From NCBI RefSeq assembly GCF_021228795.1, contig NZ_CP089309.1, positions 1 to 64,000 of the forward strand: 64,000 nt of DNA, read 5' to 3'. Positions 44,118 to 53,890 of this stretch are shown piece after piece. Position 1 is the first letter of the stretch, and every line of letters begins with the position of its first letter. The notes beneath the pieces were generated by a model, which saw only the letters and a list, made by a program, of their open reading frames with translations, ran no database searches and was not told the origin of the DNA. Origin of the DNA: Thiocapsa bogorovii (GTDB taxonomy: Bacteria; Pseudomonadota; Gammaproteobacteria; Chromatiales; Chromatiaceae). A program made the position numbers and the translations under genes.

Positions 44118-44985
44118 CGCTTCGATCGCAACCTGGTCGAGATCGACACGCCGACAGGAGCGCGGACCCGAACCAGCCGAGCCATCGTGATCGCCACCGG
44201 TGCCGCCCCGATCGTCCCCGACATTTCCGGACTCGACGGGGTGCGTCATGTCACCTCCGAGAGCCTCTGGTCCATCACCGAGAAGCCGGAGCGGCTGGTC
44301 GTCCTCGGCGGCGGACCGATCGGCTGCGAGCTTGCCCAGGCGTTTGCGGCCATCGGCCCTCGGGTGACTCAGGTCGCGCGCTCCGGCATCCTGCCCAAAG
44401 AGGACGACGACACCGTCGCGCCGATCGAGGCGGGCTTGCGCGAGGACGGCGTGCGACTGATGACCCACACCCGAACCCTGCGTTGCGAGGTGGTGGACGG
44501 AGAGCAGCGGCTCGTGGTCATCTCCGGGCCGAGCCCGAGTCCGGATCCGGACTCGGCCGGCAACGAGGAAGCGCTCCTCTTCGATCTCCTGCTCTGCGCG
44601 ATCGGGCGGCGCGCGCGTGTGACCGGCTTGGGACTGGAGGTCTTGGGTATCCCGCTCACCACGGCCGGTCCGATCGAGACCGAAGCCTTCCTGCAGACCC
44701 GCTATCCCAACATCCTCGCCTGCGGCGACGTGGTCGGCCCCAATCAGTTTGCCCATGTGGCCACTCACCAAGCCTGGTACGCGGCCGTCAACGGCTTGTT
44801 CCTCGGCATCAAGCGCTTCGCGTCGAATGATCGCGTGATCCCGCGCGTCACCTTCACCGACCCGGAGGTCGCACAGGTGGGCTTGACCGAGCGCCAAGCC
44901 CAAGCCCGAGGCATCGCCTACGAGTTCACCCGCCACCGGCTCGACGATCTGGACCGCGCCATCACCGAGAGTGCGGCCCATGGCG
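44118..44985 (+). pseudogene. Mercuric-reductase-like disulfide oxidoreductase, both ends missing
   Basis: The frame opens at RFDRNLVEIDTPTGARTR and has the ATGAAPIVPDI strand, the NAD-binding motif LVVLGGGPIGCELAQAF and the second FAD motif PNILACGDVVGPNQFAHVAT. The dimerisation domain starts (IPRVTFTDPEVAQVGLTERQ) but ends at ESAAHG where the frame runs into sequence antisense to the next gene. The N-terminal FAD-binding region with the redox-active cysteines is missing as well. Inactive remnant, in the normal position behind the TVP38 gene. Confidence 0.78.
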
Positions 44986-45023
44986 ACCGGCACCGCATTG
45001 TGCGTGATCGCCCTTCGTTTCCT

Positions 45024-45920
45024 TTAATCAAGCAACGTTTGTATTTCGTCGGCGATCTCCTCCGCGTAGAGATCGCGGAAGAAATGATCTGCGCCGTCCA
45101 CCACGATCAGGTTGACGCGCTCGCCGTCCGCCATGGGCTGCACCGCCTCGATCAGCCCTTCGACAACATCGTCTTCACTGCCGGCGATCACCAGGACCGG
45201 GGCCTTGATGTCGGGGATCAGGCTCGGGGTGTCCATGCGGGGATCGGGCGAGTGGTAAGAAAGGAAGGTCACAGCGGTTGCCGAGGTTTCGGCGCAGTAG
45301 ATCAGGTCGACCGGTTCGAGCATCTCGGCACCGCGACCTTCCGAATCGAGCAGACGCGCCCGCGCGATATGGGGTTCCAACGCCTTGCCGAAACGCTTGT
45401 CGTAGTCCTTGACTGCTGCGGCCTCGCTCCAGGTCTGCGGTGCGATCAGGATCACGGCCTCGAGAGGGGCTTCCGGGTGCTCGGCCGCGAAGCGGGCCGA
45501 CTGATTACCGCCGCGCGAATGTCCCAAAAGGGCCACCTCCTCGACGCCTTGACTCTGCAGCCAGCCGAGCCAAGCGCCGATCTCGCCGACCGCGTCGGTG
45601 TGCAGGTGGGTGTGTGGCGTGGCGCAGTCGTACATGCCGCTGCGGTTGTCGAGCCCCAGGCTCAGCGTCATGGAGAGCGAGCTGATTCCGCGCTCCTGTA
45701 AAGCCGTTTGCAAGGTCTCCATGATCTCCATACCGCCGTGGGCGAGCGTGCCGTGGGTCATGAGCACCACCGGTCCCTGTTGCCAATCGGCGCCGGTCGT
45801 TTCCAGATTGGCGTTCAGGGTGAGGCCCCGATCGGTCAGGGTGACCTCTTCGGCAGCAGCGGCTCCGGCCGCAAATGCCAGGACGAGCGCGATTCCGGCG
45901 CTTTGAAGGCAATGGTTCAT
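45024..45920 (-). CDS. Secreted alpha/beta hydrolase
   Basis: 298 residues with a signal peptide (cleavage near ACAAAAEE-like AAGAAAAEE, residue 23). The hydrolase fold shows VVLMTHGTLAHGG as oxyanion loop, the nucleophile elbow ALLGHSRGGNQSARF (Ser in GHSRG), an acidic strand PVLVIAGSEDDVVEG and the catalytic His in VDGADHFFRDLY. GGAG lies about eight bases before the chosen ATG at 45920. Substrate unknown; esterase or lipase-like activity is probable. Faces the reductase remnant tail to tail. Confidence 0.85.
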   Translation of the reverse strand: MNHCLQSAGIALVLAFAAGAAAAEEVTLTDRGLTLNANLETTGADWQQGPVVLMTHGTLAHGGMEIMETLQTALQERGISSLSMTLSLGLDNRSGMYDCATPHTHLHTDAVGEIGAWLGWLQSQGVEEVALLGHSRGGNQSARFAAEHPEAPLEAVILIAPQTWSEAAAVKDYDKRFGKALEPHIARARLLDSEGRGAEMLEPVDLIYCAETSATAVTFLSYHSPDPRMDTPSLIPDIKAPVLVIAGSEDDVVEGLIEAVQPMADGERVNLIVVDGADHFFRDLYAEEIADEIQTLLD

Positions 45921-46019
45921 GCGTTGGTCTCCGTGGGGTTTATGCATCGGTTGGGTCGGGTCAGCCAAGCCCTCGATCGAGATCAGGGAGCAGATCATCG
46001 CAGGCTCGAACCGGTTTGC

Positions 46020-46886
46020 TCATGGCCGCGTATCCTGAGGCTGATCCTCCCAGCGCCGCCGATTGATCGCATAGTCCGTCACCTGCCCGACAAAGGGCAG
46101 TACCAGCATCCCGTCGAGCCGATCGACGCGGCTCGGATCGCGGTGGTCGCGAATCCCGATCGTCATGCCCTCGTGACCGGCCCGCGGCTGATCTCGGTAG
46201 GTGCCGAGCAAGCGATCCCACCAGGACAAGTTGAAGCCGAAATTGGAGTTGGTCTCGTCGTCCTCGATCGAGTGATGAACGCGATGCATGTCGGGTGTCA
46301 CAATGAACCAACGCAATACGCGTTCGACCCCGAGCGGCAGGCGCACGTTGGCATGGTTGAACATGGCCATGCCGTTCAGGATCACCTCGAAGAGGATGAC
46401 GGCGACGACAGGCGGACCGAGCGCGGCGACGGCCGCGAACTTGATCAGCATCGACAGGACGATCTCGATCGGGTGAAAGCGGGCCCCCGTGGTCAGGTCG
46501 TAGTCCAGGTCGGCATGATGTACCCGGTGCAGCCGCCACAGCGCAGGCACCGCATGAAACAGCACGTGCTGCACCCAAACCACGAAGTCGAGCACGACGA
46601 TGGCTGCCGGCACCGCGAGCCAGCCCGGCAGGTCGATCACGTTGAGCAATCCCCACCCCTGCGCGCTCGTGAAGACGGCCATCCCGACCGCAGCCGCGGG
46701 AAAGAGGATGCGCAGGACGACCGTGTTCAAGACGACCAGCCCGAGGTTGCTGGTCCAGCGTTGCAGTCGGGTCAGGGTCCGGGCGCGGCGCGGCGCGCGA
46801 ACCTCCCAGATCGCCATGAGCGCGAAGATGCCAAAGAAAAATACGAGGCGGATCGTCGCCTCGTAGGTCTGGATGAAGCCGTCCAA
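46020..46886 (-). CDS. Fatty acid hydroxylase / sterol desaturase family protein
   Basis: 288-residue membrane diiron protein. Helices at residues 10-30, 45-65, 75-95 and 140-165 surround three histidine clusters: VQHVLFH, LWRLHRVHHADLDYD and DMHRVHHSIEDDETNSNFGF, the ligands for two irons. Members hydroxylate or desaturate sterols, carotenoids or alkyl chains. The start is TTG at 46886 because GGAGG stands eight bases upstream and the frame then begins with the family N-terminus; the very long open frame to 48800 is antisense to the next gene and not real. Confidence 0.85.
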   Translation of the reverse strand: MDGFIQTYEATIRLVFFFGIFALMAIWEVRAPRRARTLTRLQRWTSNLGLVVLNTVVLRILFPAAAVGMAVFTSAQGWGLLNVIDLPGWLAVPAAIVVLDFVVWVQHVLFHAVPALWRLHRVHHADLDYDLTTGARFHPIEIVLSMLIKFAAVAALGPPVVAVILFEVILNGMAMFNHANVRLPLGVERVLRWFIVTPDMHRVHHSIEDDETNSNFGFNLSWWDRLLGTYRDQPRAGHEGMTIGIRDHRDPSRVDRLDGMLVLPFVGQVTDYAINRRRWEDQPQDTRP

Positions 46887-46949
46887 TGGGTATGCCTCCG
46901 CCGGCCGAAATGACCTCGAGAGCACGATATTGGCAGATCGGCGGTCAAC

Positions 46950-47213
46950 AACAACCGGTGGGGTGAATGTTTTTCGCTCACCGATGCAGCGGTTTTCTCC
47001 GGTCCCGGCAACGGGCTCGGCAGCCCGGCCTTGATGAAGGTCTGCGCCGGGGGCTTGAGGCGCTCGACCATCGTCAGATAGGGGAACAGAAGCTCGGCCA
47101 GCGCCAGCGCCTCGGTCAGCCCGAATCGTCATCTGGCTGCCGAGCCGATCGAAGGACTGTGCCAGCTCAAGCGCCATCGCCGACGCGCCGATGATCGCAA
47201 TCGATGTCGCCAT
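46950..47213 (-). pseudogene. Mercuric-reductase-like protein reduced to two ends
   Basis: From ATG at 47213 the frame reads MATSIAIIGASAMALELAQS then FDRLGSQMT, the NAD-binding strand of such enzymes, and is directly followed in another frame by ALALAELLFPYLTMVERLKP then PAQTFIKAG, the characteristic extreme C-terminus. More than 200 residues between are gone. It is a second, independent remnant of this family in the window. Confidence 0.68.
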
Positions 47214-47399
47214 GGCAATGTCCTCGCTTGATTCGAGAGAGCAACCCAGGTGCCGGGGTTGGGCAGAGGATCGCGCACCCGAGTGTATGCTCGATCGGGT
47301 CGCCTGAGTCTCGAACCTAAGGACGGAGTCATCGGCCGGGCCACTTCCGACACCGACGCCACGCATAGGCCTGCGATTTTCCCACTCCGAGGAACACCG

Positions 47400-49922
47400 A
47401 TGAACCACATACTCGTCTGCCTTGCCCTGCTGCTCTATCTGGCGACCGCGCAGGGCGGCGTCGGCGCGCAAGCGGTGGAAGACGTCTCGGCAACCGACCC
47501 GCCCGAGCTGAAACGCCGGCTGGCGGCGGCGCTCGAGGCCAAAGGGCCGGACTACCGCCCCCGCACGGAGCATCTTCTTCCCGACGGCCGTCCTCGCTAC
47601 ACCAACCGCCTGATCGTGGAGGATTCCCCCTACCTCCTCCAGCATGCCCACAATCCGGTGGACTGGTATGCCTGGGGGCCGGAGGCGTTCGAGCACGCCC
47701 GGCGCGAGAACAAGCCGGTGTTCCTCTCCATCGGTTACTCGACCTGCCACTGGTGCCATGTGATGGAACGCGAGAGCTTCGAGGACGTCGCCATCGCGGA
47801 TCTGCTGAACAGGCATTTCGTGGCGATCAAGGTCGATCGGGAGGTCCGACCCGATATCGACCAGGTATACATGACCGCCGTGCAACTGCTCACCGGCAGC
47901 GGCGGCTGGCCCATGTCGAGCATCCTGACGCCCGAGGGGGAGACGATGGTCGCCGGGACCTACTTCCCGCCCGAGGATTTCAGCGCCCTGCTGCAACGCG
48001 TCAGTGCCCTGTGGCAAGAGCAACCGGAACAGATGCGCGCCCGGGCGGCCGCGATCACTCATGCCGTTGCCGAGGCGCTCGCCGCCGAAGCACAGGCGGC
48101 CGAGCTGGAAGACCGGATCGTCGATCGGGCGGTCGCGGGCCTCCTCGAGCAGCATGACGAGCTGCAGGGCGGATTCGGTCATGCCCCAAAGTTCCCGCAG
48201 CAGCCGCGACTCGCGCTGTTGCTCGACCACGCCTTGCGCCGAGACGATCAAGCCGCGCTGACGGCGGCCGTCTTCACGCTTCGGAGCATGGCGCGCGGCG
48301 GCATCCAGGATCAGGTCGGCGGCGGCTTTCACCGCTACGCCATCGACAACGACTGGCTCGTGCCCCACTTCGAAAAGATGCTCTACGATCAGGCGCAGCT
48401 CGCGCGCCTGTATCTGGCCGGCTGGCGTCTGACCGGCGACCCGGAGCTGGGTCGTGCGGCCCGGCGCACGCTGGACTTCGTGCTGCGCGATCTGACCTCC
48501 CCGGCGGGTGGCTTCTACTCCGCGACCGACGCCGACAGCGAGGGCGAGGAAGGTCTGTTCTTCCTGTGGACCCCGGACGAGCTGCGGTCCATGCTCTCGC
48601 CCGAGGATGCCGAGCTCGCCATCGCCCTCTACGGGGTGACCGAATCCGGCAACTTCGAGGGGCGGAACATCCTGCATCTGCCGATGGCGCCGGAGTCGTT
48701 CGCCGCCGCCCGTGGCTTGACCACCGTCGAGCTTTGGAAGCGGCTGGACGCCATCAATCAGCGGCTCTACCGGCACCGCGAGGGACGCCCGCATCCGCAT
48801 CGCGACGAGAAGATTCTAACGGCCTGGAACGGCATGATGATCGCCGCGCTCGCGGAGGCCGCCGAGGCCTTGGGCGAGCCTCGCTATCTGAGCGCTGCCG
48901 AACGCGCCGCAGAGCTGCTCTGGACCGAGCAGCGTTCGGCGCCGGGCCGGATCAACCGCGTCTATCTCGACGGGCGCACCGCGCAGCCGGGGCTTCTGGA
49001 GGACTACGCCTTTCTCGGACAGGCCATGATTGCGCTCTACGACGCCACTGGCGAGCAGCGCTGGTTGACGCGGGCCCGTGAGATGGCGGATGCCCTCTGG
49101 GAGCGCTTTGCCGACCACGGCGAAGGCGGTCTGTACATGGGCGAGGCCGCCGAGGAGACGCCGCTGATGGCACGGCCGAAGGACGTCGCCGACGGTGTCA
49201 TGCCGTCCGCCACCTCGGCGGCCCTGCAACTGTTGGCAGAGCTGAACCGGCGGACCGATGAGCTCGCTTACGAGCGGCGCGCGACGTCCCTGTTGGCGAG
49301 CACATCGGGCCTGATCGCGCAGGCCCCGAGCGCCTTCCCGTCGCTGCTGGCAGCGCTGAATCTGTTGCGCCACGGCGACACCGGACCCCTGCAATACGCG
49401 GCGCGGGGCGCCGTGCGGGCCGACGCCCGCATCAGCGCCAAAACCAGCACGGGCGACCATGGCAGTGGAAATCTAGTGATCGATCTCACCATACGACCGG
49501 GCTGGCACATCAATGCCCACCGACCGCTGCAGGACGAGCTCATTGCAACGACCCTGCGCATGAGCCGGACCAGTGCGGACTGGCAGATGGCGGCGCCCGC
49601 CTACCCGATCCCGGAGATCGTCCGACTCGGATTCCAGCGCGAACCGCTCGCGGTCTACCGCGGCCGGGTCCGGATCGAAACGACGCTTGAGCCAAATCCG
49701 CAGCAGCGGGCCAATTCCACGGTGGAGCCAAGCGCCTGGCTAACCTTCGAGCTGCGTCTGCAAGCGTGCAGCGACGCCATCTGCCTCGCCCCGGAGACCT
49801 TGGTTCTGCATACGGTCGGGCAGACGCGACGCGACGTGGCAGAAATCGTGACCTTAAGATCCGGACGTCGTCACGATGCGTTACAAGGATTCGTGCAATC
49901 GAATCGAGTGCAGTCCGAATAA
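47400..49922 (+). CDS. Thioredoxin-domain/glycosidase-like protein (YyaL/DUF255) with DsbD-like tail
   Basis: 840 residues with an N-terminal signal. Residues about 75-200 form the DUF255 thioredoxin-like domain ([36 protein letters not shown] with CHWC redox motif, [15 protein letters not shown]). Residues 240-700 form the six-hairpin glycosidase-like domain ([56 protein letters not shown]). The last 110 residues resemble the DsbD N-terminal/disulfide-corrector domain ([36 protein letters not shown]). That fusion suggests an extracytoplasmic thiol-disulfide role. GAGGAA precedes the ATG. Confidence 0.87.
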   Translation: MNHILVCLALLLYLATAQGGVGAQAVEDVSATDPPELKRRLAAALEAKGPDYRPRTEHLLPDGRPRYTNRLIVEDSPYLLQHAHNPVDWYAWGPEAFEHARRENKPVFLSIGYSTCHWCHVMERESFEDVAIADLLNRHFVAIKVDREVRPDIDQVYMTAVQLLTGSGGWPMSSILTPEGETMVAGTYFPPEDFSALLQRVSALWQEQPEQMRARAAAITHAVAEALAAEAQAAELEDRIVDRAVAGLLEQHDELQGGFGHAPKFPQQPRLALLLDHALRRDDQAALTAAVFTLRSMARGGIQDQVGGGFHRYAIDNDWLVPHFEKMLYDQAQLARLYLAGWRLTGDPELGRAARRTLDFVLRDLTSPAGGFYSATDADSEGEEGLFFLWTPDELRSMLSPEDAELAIALYGVTESGNFEGRNILHLPMAPESFAAARGLTTVELWKRLDAINQRLYRHREGRPHPHRDEKILTAWNGMMIAALAEAAEALGEPRYLSAAERAAELLWTEQRSAPGRINRVYLDGRTAQPGLLEDYAFLGQAMIALYDATGEQRWLTRAREMADALWERFADHGEGGLYMGEAAEETPLMARPKDVADGVMPSATSAALQLLAELNRRTDELAYERRATSLLASTSGLIAQAPSAFPSLLAALNLLRHGDTGPLQYAARGAVRADARISAKTSTGDHGSGNLVIDLTIRPGWHINAHRPLQDELIATTLRMSRTSADWQMAAPAYPIPEIVRLGFQREPLAVYRGRVRIETTLEPNPQQRANSTVEPSAWLTFELRLQACSDAICLAPETLVLHTVGQTRRDVAEIVTLRSGRRHDALQGFVQSNRVQSE

Positions 49923-50287
49923 GGTAATCTGTTTCAAAGCGATAGAGACTGGGACGACAAAAGCGGGTGAACGTCGCCGGCGACATCGACCGATTCGCCG
50001 CATGTGACGCTCGCCGGCCCAGAGTCCTCGTCATCGAGGACCATCCCTCGGCTCTGGTGGCAATCTGCAGCGGTCGCCACGACATTTGCAGTAGCGAGGG
50101 GCGCCCGCCGGCCACCGGCGCGGTCCTGACCAAGCCGGCACCGATTCAATGAGTGTTGGACCTGTTGGTAATCGCCTGCCGAACGGCATCGCACGTCGCG
50201 GACGAGATCGAGCACACTCGGGAAAGAACGTCTCCGATCCCGCGGTCATCATCGATATCACGATTCGAACCGGAGCCCATTCTCGGC
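49923..50287. other. Region upstream of the MNIO gene, no precursor found
   Basis: A bufferin-type precursor (about 90 residues with signal peptide and several Cys) would normally sit here. The only longer plus frame, 49967-50152, contains RPRVLVIEDHPSALVAICSG, which looks like the start of a response-regulator receiver domain, not a precursor. No Cys-rich secreted frame is visible on either strand. Confidence 0.5.
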
Positions 50288-51145
50288 ATGACCCCAGAAT
50301 CCTACCCCGTTTCCGGCGCCGGTCTCGGCCTGCGGCGCTCTTTCCTGGGGCCTTTGGCCGAACGTCCGCCCAAAGAGGTCGATTTCTACGAGATCGCCCC
50401 GGAGAACTGGATTGGCATGGGCGGGGTGAATGCCCGCCGCCTGCGCGCGCTGACCGAGCGCCATCCCTTCGTCTGCCACGGACTTTCGCTCTCGATCGGT
50501 GCCCCGACCCCGCTCGACCTGCACTTCGTGCGGCAGGTCAAGGCGTTTCTTGACGAGCACGGGATCCGCGCCTACACCGAACACCTGAGCTACTGCTCCG
50601 ACGACGGCCATCTCTACGACCTCCTACCCATCCCTTTCACGGAGGAGGCGGTTCGGCATGTCGCCGGGCGCGTCCGCCGGGTACAGGAGATACTCGAGCG
50701 GCGCATCGCACTGGAGAACGTCTCTTACTACGGCGCGCCGGGGCAAGAGATGTCCGAGATCGAGTTCATCAAGGCCGTGCTGGTCGAGGCCGACTGCGAC
50801 CTGCTGCTCGACGTGAACAATATCCATGTCAACGCCGTCAACCACGGCTATGACCCGCACGCCTTCCTGTGCGCCTTGCCGGGGGAGCGCATCCGCTACG
50901 GCCACATTGCAGGTCACTACGTGGAGGCCGAGGATCTGCGGGTCGACACCCACGGCGCGGATGTTATTGACCCGGTGTGGGAGCTGCTGGATCTGGCCTA
51001 CGCGCGCTTCGGGGTCTTCCCCACGCTCCTTGAGCGCGACTTCAACATTCCGCCCTTAGAGAAGTTGGTTCGCGAAGTGGATCGGATCAAGCAGATCCAA
51101 AGGGTCCATGCGGCGCGATCGGCGCGGAGCGCGGCCGATGCCTGA
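50288..51145 (+). CDS. MNIO-family (DUF692) peptide-modifying oxidase, BufB/MbnB-like
   Basis: 285-residue TIM-barrel multinuclear non-heme iron oxidase that modifies Cys-rich precursor peptides. Markers: [93 protein letters not shown] and [11 protein letters not shown], which supply the His/Glu/Asp iron ligands. The ATG at 50288 fits the family; the ribosome site is poor. Overlaps the DUF2063 gene by eight bases, the standard pair of bufferin or similar operons, but no precursor gene is seen next to it. Confidence 0.88.
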   Translation: MTPESYPVSGAGLGLRRSFLGPLAERPPKEVDFYEIAPENWIGMGGVNARRLRALTERHPFVCHGLSLSIGAPTPLDLHFVRQVKAFLDEHGIRAYTEHLSYCSDDGHLYDLLPIPFTEEAVRHVAGRVRRVQEILERRIALENVSYYGAPGQEMSEIEFIKAVLVEADCDLLLDVNNIHVNAVNHGYDPHAFLCALPGERIRYGHIAGHYVEAEDLRVDTHGADVIDPVWELLDLAYARFGVFPTLLERDFNIPPLEKLVREVDRIKQIQRVHAARSARSAADA

Positions 51146-51920
51146 GCAAGCCGATATCATCCAACCGGACTTCATCCGACGCCAGCGCGCTTTCGCCGCG
51201 CATCTGCGCGATCCGACCCGGATTCCCGGACCGGAGGATGTCGAGGATCGCCGCATGGCGATCTATCGCGATCTGGTGTTCAACAACGTGTCGGCCTTGC
51301 TCGCGGGCAACTTCCCGGTGCTGCGCCGGATCTTGTCCGATGCGTGCTGGGATGACCTGATCCGAGATTTCTTCGTCCGTCATCGCGCCAAGACGCCGAT
51401 CTTCCTGGAGCTGGGTCAGGAGTTTCTCGACTTCCTACAGAGCGCACGCACCGACGATCCTCGGGATCCACCCTTTCTTCTTGAGCTGGCGCACTACGAA
51501 TGGGTCGAGCTGGCCCTGCAGATCAGCGATGTGGAGCCGGACCGCACCCGCATCGATCCGACCGGAGACCTGCTCGAGGGCCGCCCGGTGGTCTCGCCGC
51601 TGGCCTGGAATCTCAGTTATCGCTTCCCTGTCCATCGCATCGGGCCGGACTGCCGACCGGATGCCCCGCCGCCGGAGCCGACCCATCTGGTGGTCTATCG
51701 CACGGCGAACGACGACATCGCCTTTCTCGAGATCAACGCCGTGACCCAGCGCCTGCTGATCTTGCTGGGGGAGCAGACGAGCCCGCAGACAGGGCGCGCG
51801 GCGCTCAATCGGATTGCAGCGGAACTCGGCCACACCGCACCGGATAAGATCGTCGCGTTCGGGGCAGAATTACTCGAAGACCTTCGCACCAAGGGGGTCG
51901 TGCTCGGCACAGGCCGCTGA
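51138..51920 (+). CDS. DUF2063 partner of MNIO enzyme (BufC-like)
   Basis: 260 residues. The N-terminal DUF2063 domain is clear: [80 protein letters not shown]. The C-terminal half is a RiPP-recognition-like domain ([40 protein letters not shown]). These proteins deliver the precursor peptide to the MNIO enzyme. Start at 51138 overlaps the upstream stop. Intact. Confidence 0.85.
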   Translation: MPEQADIIQPDFIRRQRAFAAHLRDPTRIPGPEDVEDRRMAIYRDLVFNNVSALLAGNFPVLRRILSDACWDDLIRDFFVRHRAKTPIFLELGQEFLDFLQSARTDDPRDPPFLLELAHYEWVELALQISDVEPDRTRIDPTGDLLEGRPVVSPLAWNLSYRFPVHRIGPDCRPDAPPPEPTHLVVYRTANDDIAFLEINAVTQRLLILLGEQTSPQTGRAALNRIAAELGHTAPDKIVAFGAELLEDLRTKGVVLGTGR

Positions 51921-52210
51921 TCGAGGCGTCGGCATCCGGACCTGGAGGCGCGGCTCGCGATCGGGGTGTTTTTGATGCGTTGCGCCCGTTGCGCTCATGC
52001 GAATCCAACGGCTCGGCCCTGTTCTTTTCCGGTGTGACCCATCGGTGTTCTCCACACTGCCGGAACTCGGTCGACTCCTCGTGACGCACCTCCGAGCCTC
52101 ACCAACATCGTCGGGTGCACCATCTGCCTGCAAAACGTTTAAGGTATGCGGCAGCCCCGAAGGTGAGTCCCCGGCGATCGAATCGTCACCGGTGAAAGCC
52201 GACATCACGT

Positions 52211-52352
52211 GTTGATCGATCGACAGGCCTGTTGCCGCGTCGCCTGCTATGAAAACCTGTGCAGTCCCGTCGACGGCGTGCATCTCGATGCGGAGCAGCA
52301 GCATGCACTGGGGCTGGCGGTCGCCGACAAGGTGCAGAACATCTTCGCATGA
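52211..52352 (+). pseudogene. C-terminal scrap of an SGNH/GDSL hydrolase
   Basis: An open stretch ending TGA at 52350-52352 reads NLCSPVDGVHLDAEQQHALG then LAVADKVQNIFA. The DGVHLDAEQ block with its Asp and His is the catalytic C-terminal signature of SGNH hydrolases. No N-terminal part remains. The frame lies directly upstream of the acetolactate decarboxylase. Confidence 0.5.
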
Positions 52353-52408
52353 GGCATCCTGAACGCCGGATGCGACGCCCTTCCCTTTTTACGAACCGGA
52401 GCAAGTCC

Positions 52409-53203
52409 ATGCGCGCGCTCGGCACCGGCATGTTGATCGCCGTCGCGTTCTGCGCGCAGGCCCAGGACAAACGCGACGTTTTATACCAGGTCTCGACCAT
52501 CGACGCCCTGCTCTCCGGCATCTATGACAGCGTGGCAACCGTGGACGACGTATTAGACCAGGGAGACATCGGCCTTGGGACCTTCGATGCCGCCGATGGA
52601 GAAATGATGGTGCTCGACGGGGTCGTCTATCAGGCGACCTTCGACGGTTCGATGAACGTCATGCCGCCCTCGACGGGCACCCCGTTCATGGCAGTCACGC
52701 ATTTTGTGCCCGATCGCGTGCTCGATGCGCCGGAGTTGGAGAACTTCGCAGCGTTTTCGGCATGGCTCGAAGGCCATCTTCCGAGCCGAAACATCGCCTA
52801 TGCCGTGCGGGTGGATGGTCACTTCGCGAACATCACGTATCGGAGCGTCCCGCGCCAGCACAAACCCTATCCGCCGCTGATCGACGTCATACGCAATCAA
52901 GCCGTTTTCGAGCGCAAAGAGGTCGAGGGCACGCTGATGGGATTCTGGTGCCCCACCTTCATGAACGGCGTCAACGTGGCTGGCTTGCATCTGCACTTTC
53001 TATCCGCGGATCGAAGTGTCGGCGGCCATGTGCTGAATGTGTCGCTGAAGGACGCCAAGGTCGGCATCGACGACACCAATGGCTGGGACGTGCAATTGCC
53101 CATGGTCCCGGCCTACTTGAATGCCGATCTCGGTGCCGATCAGGGCAGCGATTTGAAGAACGCAGAACAGGGGGGCGCGCTTCCCGATGCATCGGCGCAC
53201 TGA
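52409..53203 (+). CDS. budA: Alpha-acetolactate decarboxylase, secreted form
   Basis: 264 residues with a short signal peptide (MRALGTGMLIAVAFCAQAQD). The enzyme turns acetolactate into acetoin with a zinc ion. Family blocks: LYQVSTIDALLSGIYDSVAT, GDIGLGTFDAADGEMMVLDG, ITYRSVPRQHKPYPPLIDVI, GTLMGFWCPTFMNGVNVAGL and HLHFLSADRSVGGHVLNVSL, with the zinc-binding HxH plus later His. The ATG at 52409 has GGAG eight bases upstream and makes the signal peptide; one at 52370 would bury it. An exported form is unusual for the cytosolic BudA of butanediol fermenters, and no budB is nearby. Confidence 0.88.
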   Translation: MRALGTGMLIAVAFCAQAQDKRDVLYQVSTIDALLSGIYDSVATVDDVLDQGDIGLGTFDAADGEMMVLDGVVYQATFDGSMNVMPPSTGTPFMAVTHFVPDRVLDAPELENFAAFSAWLEGHLPSRNIAYAVRVDGHFANITYRSVPRQHKPYPPLIDVIRNQAVFERKEVEGTLMGFWCPTFMNGVNVAGLHLHFLSADRSVGGHVLNVSLKDAKVGIDDTNGWDVQLPMVPAYLNADLGADQGSDLKNAEQGGALPDASAH

Positions 53204-53209
53204 CAGTCT

Positions 53210-53400
53210 CGGCTGAGGGCGTCGGAGATGCCGCGCCGCCTCGCACCGCTAGCGGGGTTAGCGCCACGTTTTGGCGCTCTTTCGGCCCCGGATTGCTCTG
53301 GGCCGGCGCGTCGATCGGCGTGTCGCACCCGACGCAACCGACCCGCGCAGGCGCCCTCCCCGGCTTCGGGTTTTTTCAGGCTTATAGACTGTCCATGTGA
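53210..53400 (+). pseudogene. Nramp-family metal transporter, N-terminal fragment
   Basis: The frame reads FWRSFGPGLLWAGASIGVSH then TRAGALPGFGFFQAY before ending at TGA (53398-53400). FGPGLLWAGxxIGVSH...TRAGA is the first-helix signature of Nramp-like divalent metal transporters. Only about 40 codons are left, with substitutions (PTQP for LVQS), so nothing functional is made. Confidence 0.6.
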
Positions 53401-53521
53401 GCACTTCAGTCGCATCGGTTCTTCAAGCCGGCGGCCGCGCGATGTTGTCGCTTTGGATTTGCGTTCGCTCCGTAATGCCGCATACTTTGACGATGATGAA
53501 CGTCATTCCAAGGGGCATACC

Positions 53522-53890
53522 ATGTCTGCCGCCGCTGAAGACCTGACCGCGCTGTTGTCGCAGTCCGGCACCGTGGAGACCGGGCAGCTCGCCGATGTGC
53601 TGCACGTGACCAAGACCGAGCTGGCCCGCGCCACGGGCCTGTCGCGCGATGCTGTGACGCGGCGCGATCGCGCCGCATCGCCGAAGACGCAGCAGCGGCT
53701 GCGCGATACGGTCGAGATCATCAACCGGGTGACACCTTGGGCCGGGTCCACCGCCCGCGCCTTTGCCTGGTTCCGCTCGCAGCCGCTGCCCTCTTTCGGA
53801 GACAAGACCGCCGAAGACCTGCTCAAGGAAGGTCGTGCGGAGGCCGTGCTAGCGTACCTGTCGCGCCTCGCCGATGGCGGCTACGCCTAA
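53522..53890 (+). CDS. Xre/MbcA/ParS-type antitoxin
   Basis: 122 residues. An N-terminal helix-turn-helix (VLHVTKTELARATGLSRDAV) precedes the C-terminal ParS/MbcA toxin-binding domain (TPWAGSTARAFAWFRSQPLP, SFGDKTAEDLLKEGRAEAVL). This domain order is the antitoxin of RES-domain toxins. It overlaps the toxin gene by 17 bases. It should bind and mask the toxin and repress the operon. Confidence 0.85.
   Translation: MSAAAEDLTALLSQSGTVETGQLADVLHVTKTELARATGLSRDAVTRRDRAASPKTQQRLRDTVEIINRVTPWAGSTARAFAWFRSQPLPSFGDKTAEDLLKEGRAEAVLAYLSRLADGGYA

Noticed and set aside
45708-46913. 401-codon plus-strand frame
   Set aside because: Antisense to the hydrolase and the histidine-box desaturase; His/Asp/Arg-rich shadow composition.
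46020-48800. 926-codon open frame on the minus strand
   Set aside because: Only the last 288 codons (desaturase family) are real. The remainder is antisense to the DUF255 gene and the joined parts are unrelated.
49967-50152. Candidate MNIO precursor peptide
   Set aside because: The frame lacks a signal peptide and the Cys pattern of bufferin precursors, and its start resembles a response-regulator receiver instead.
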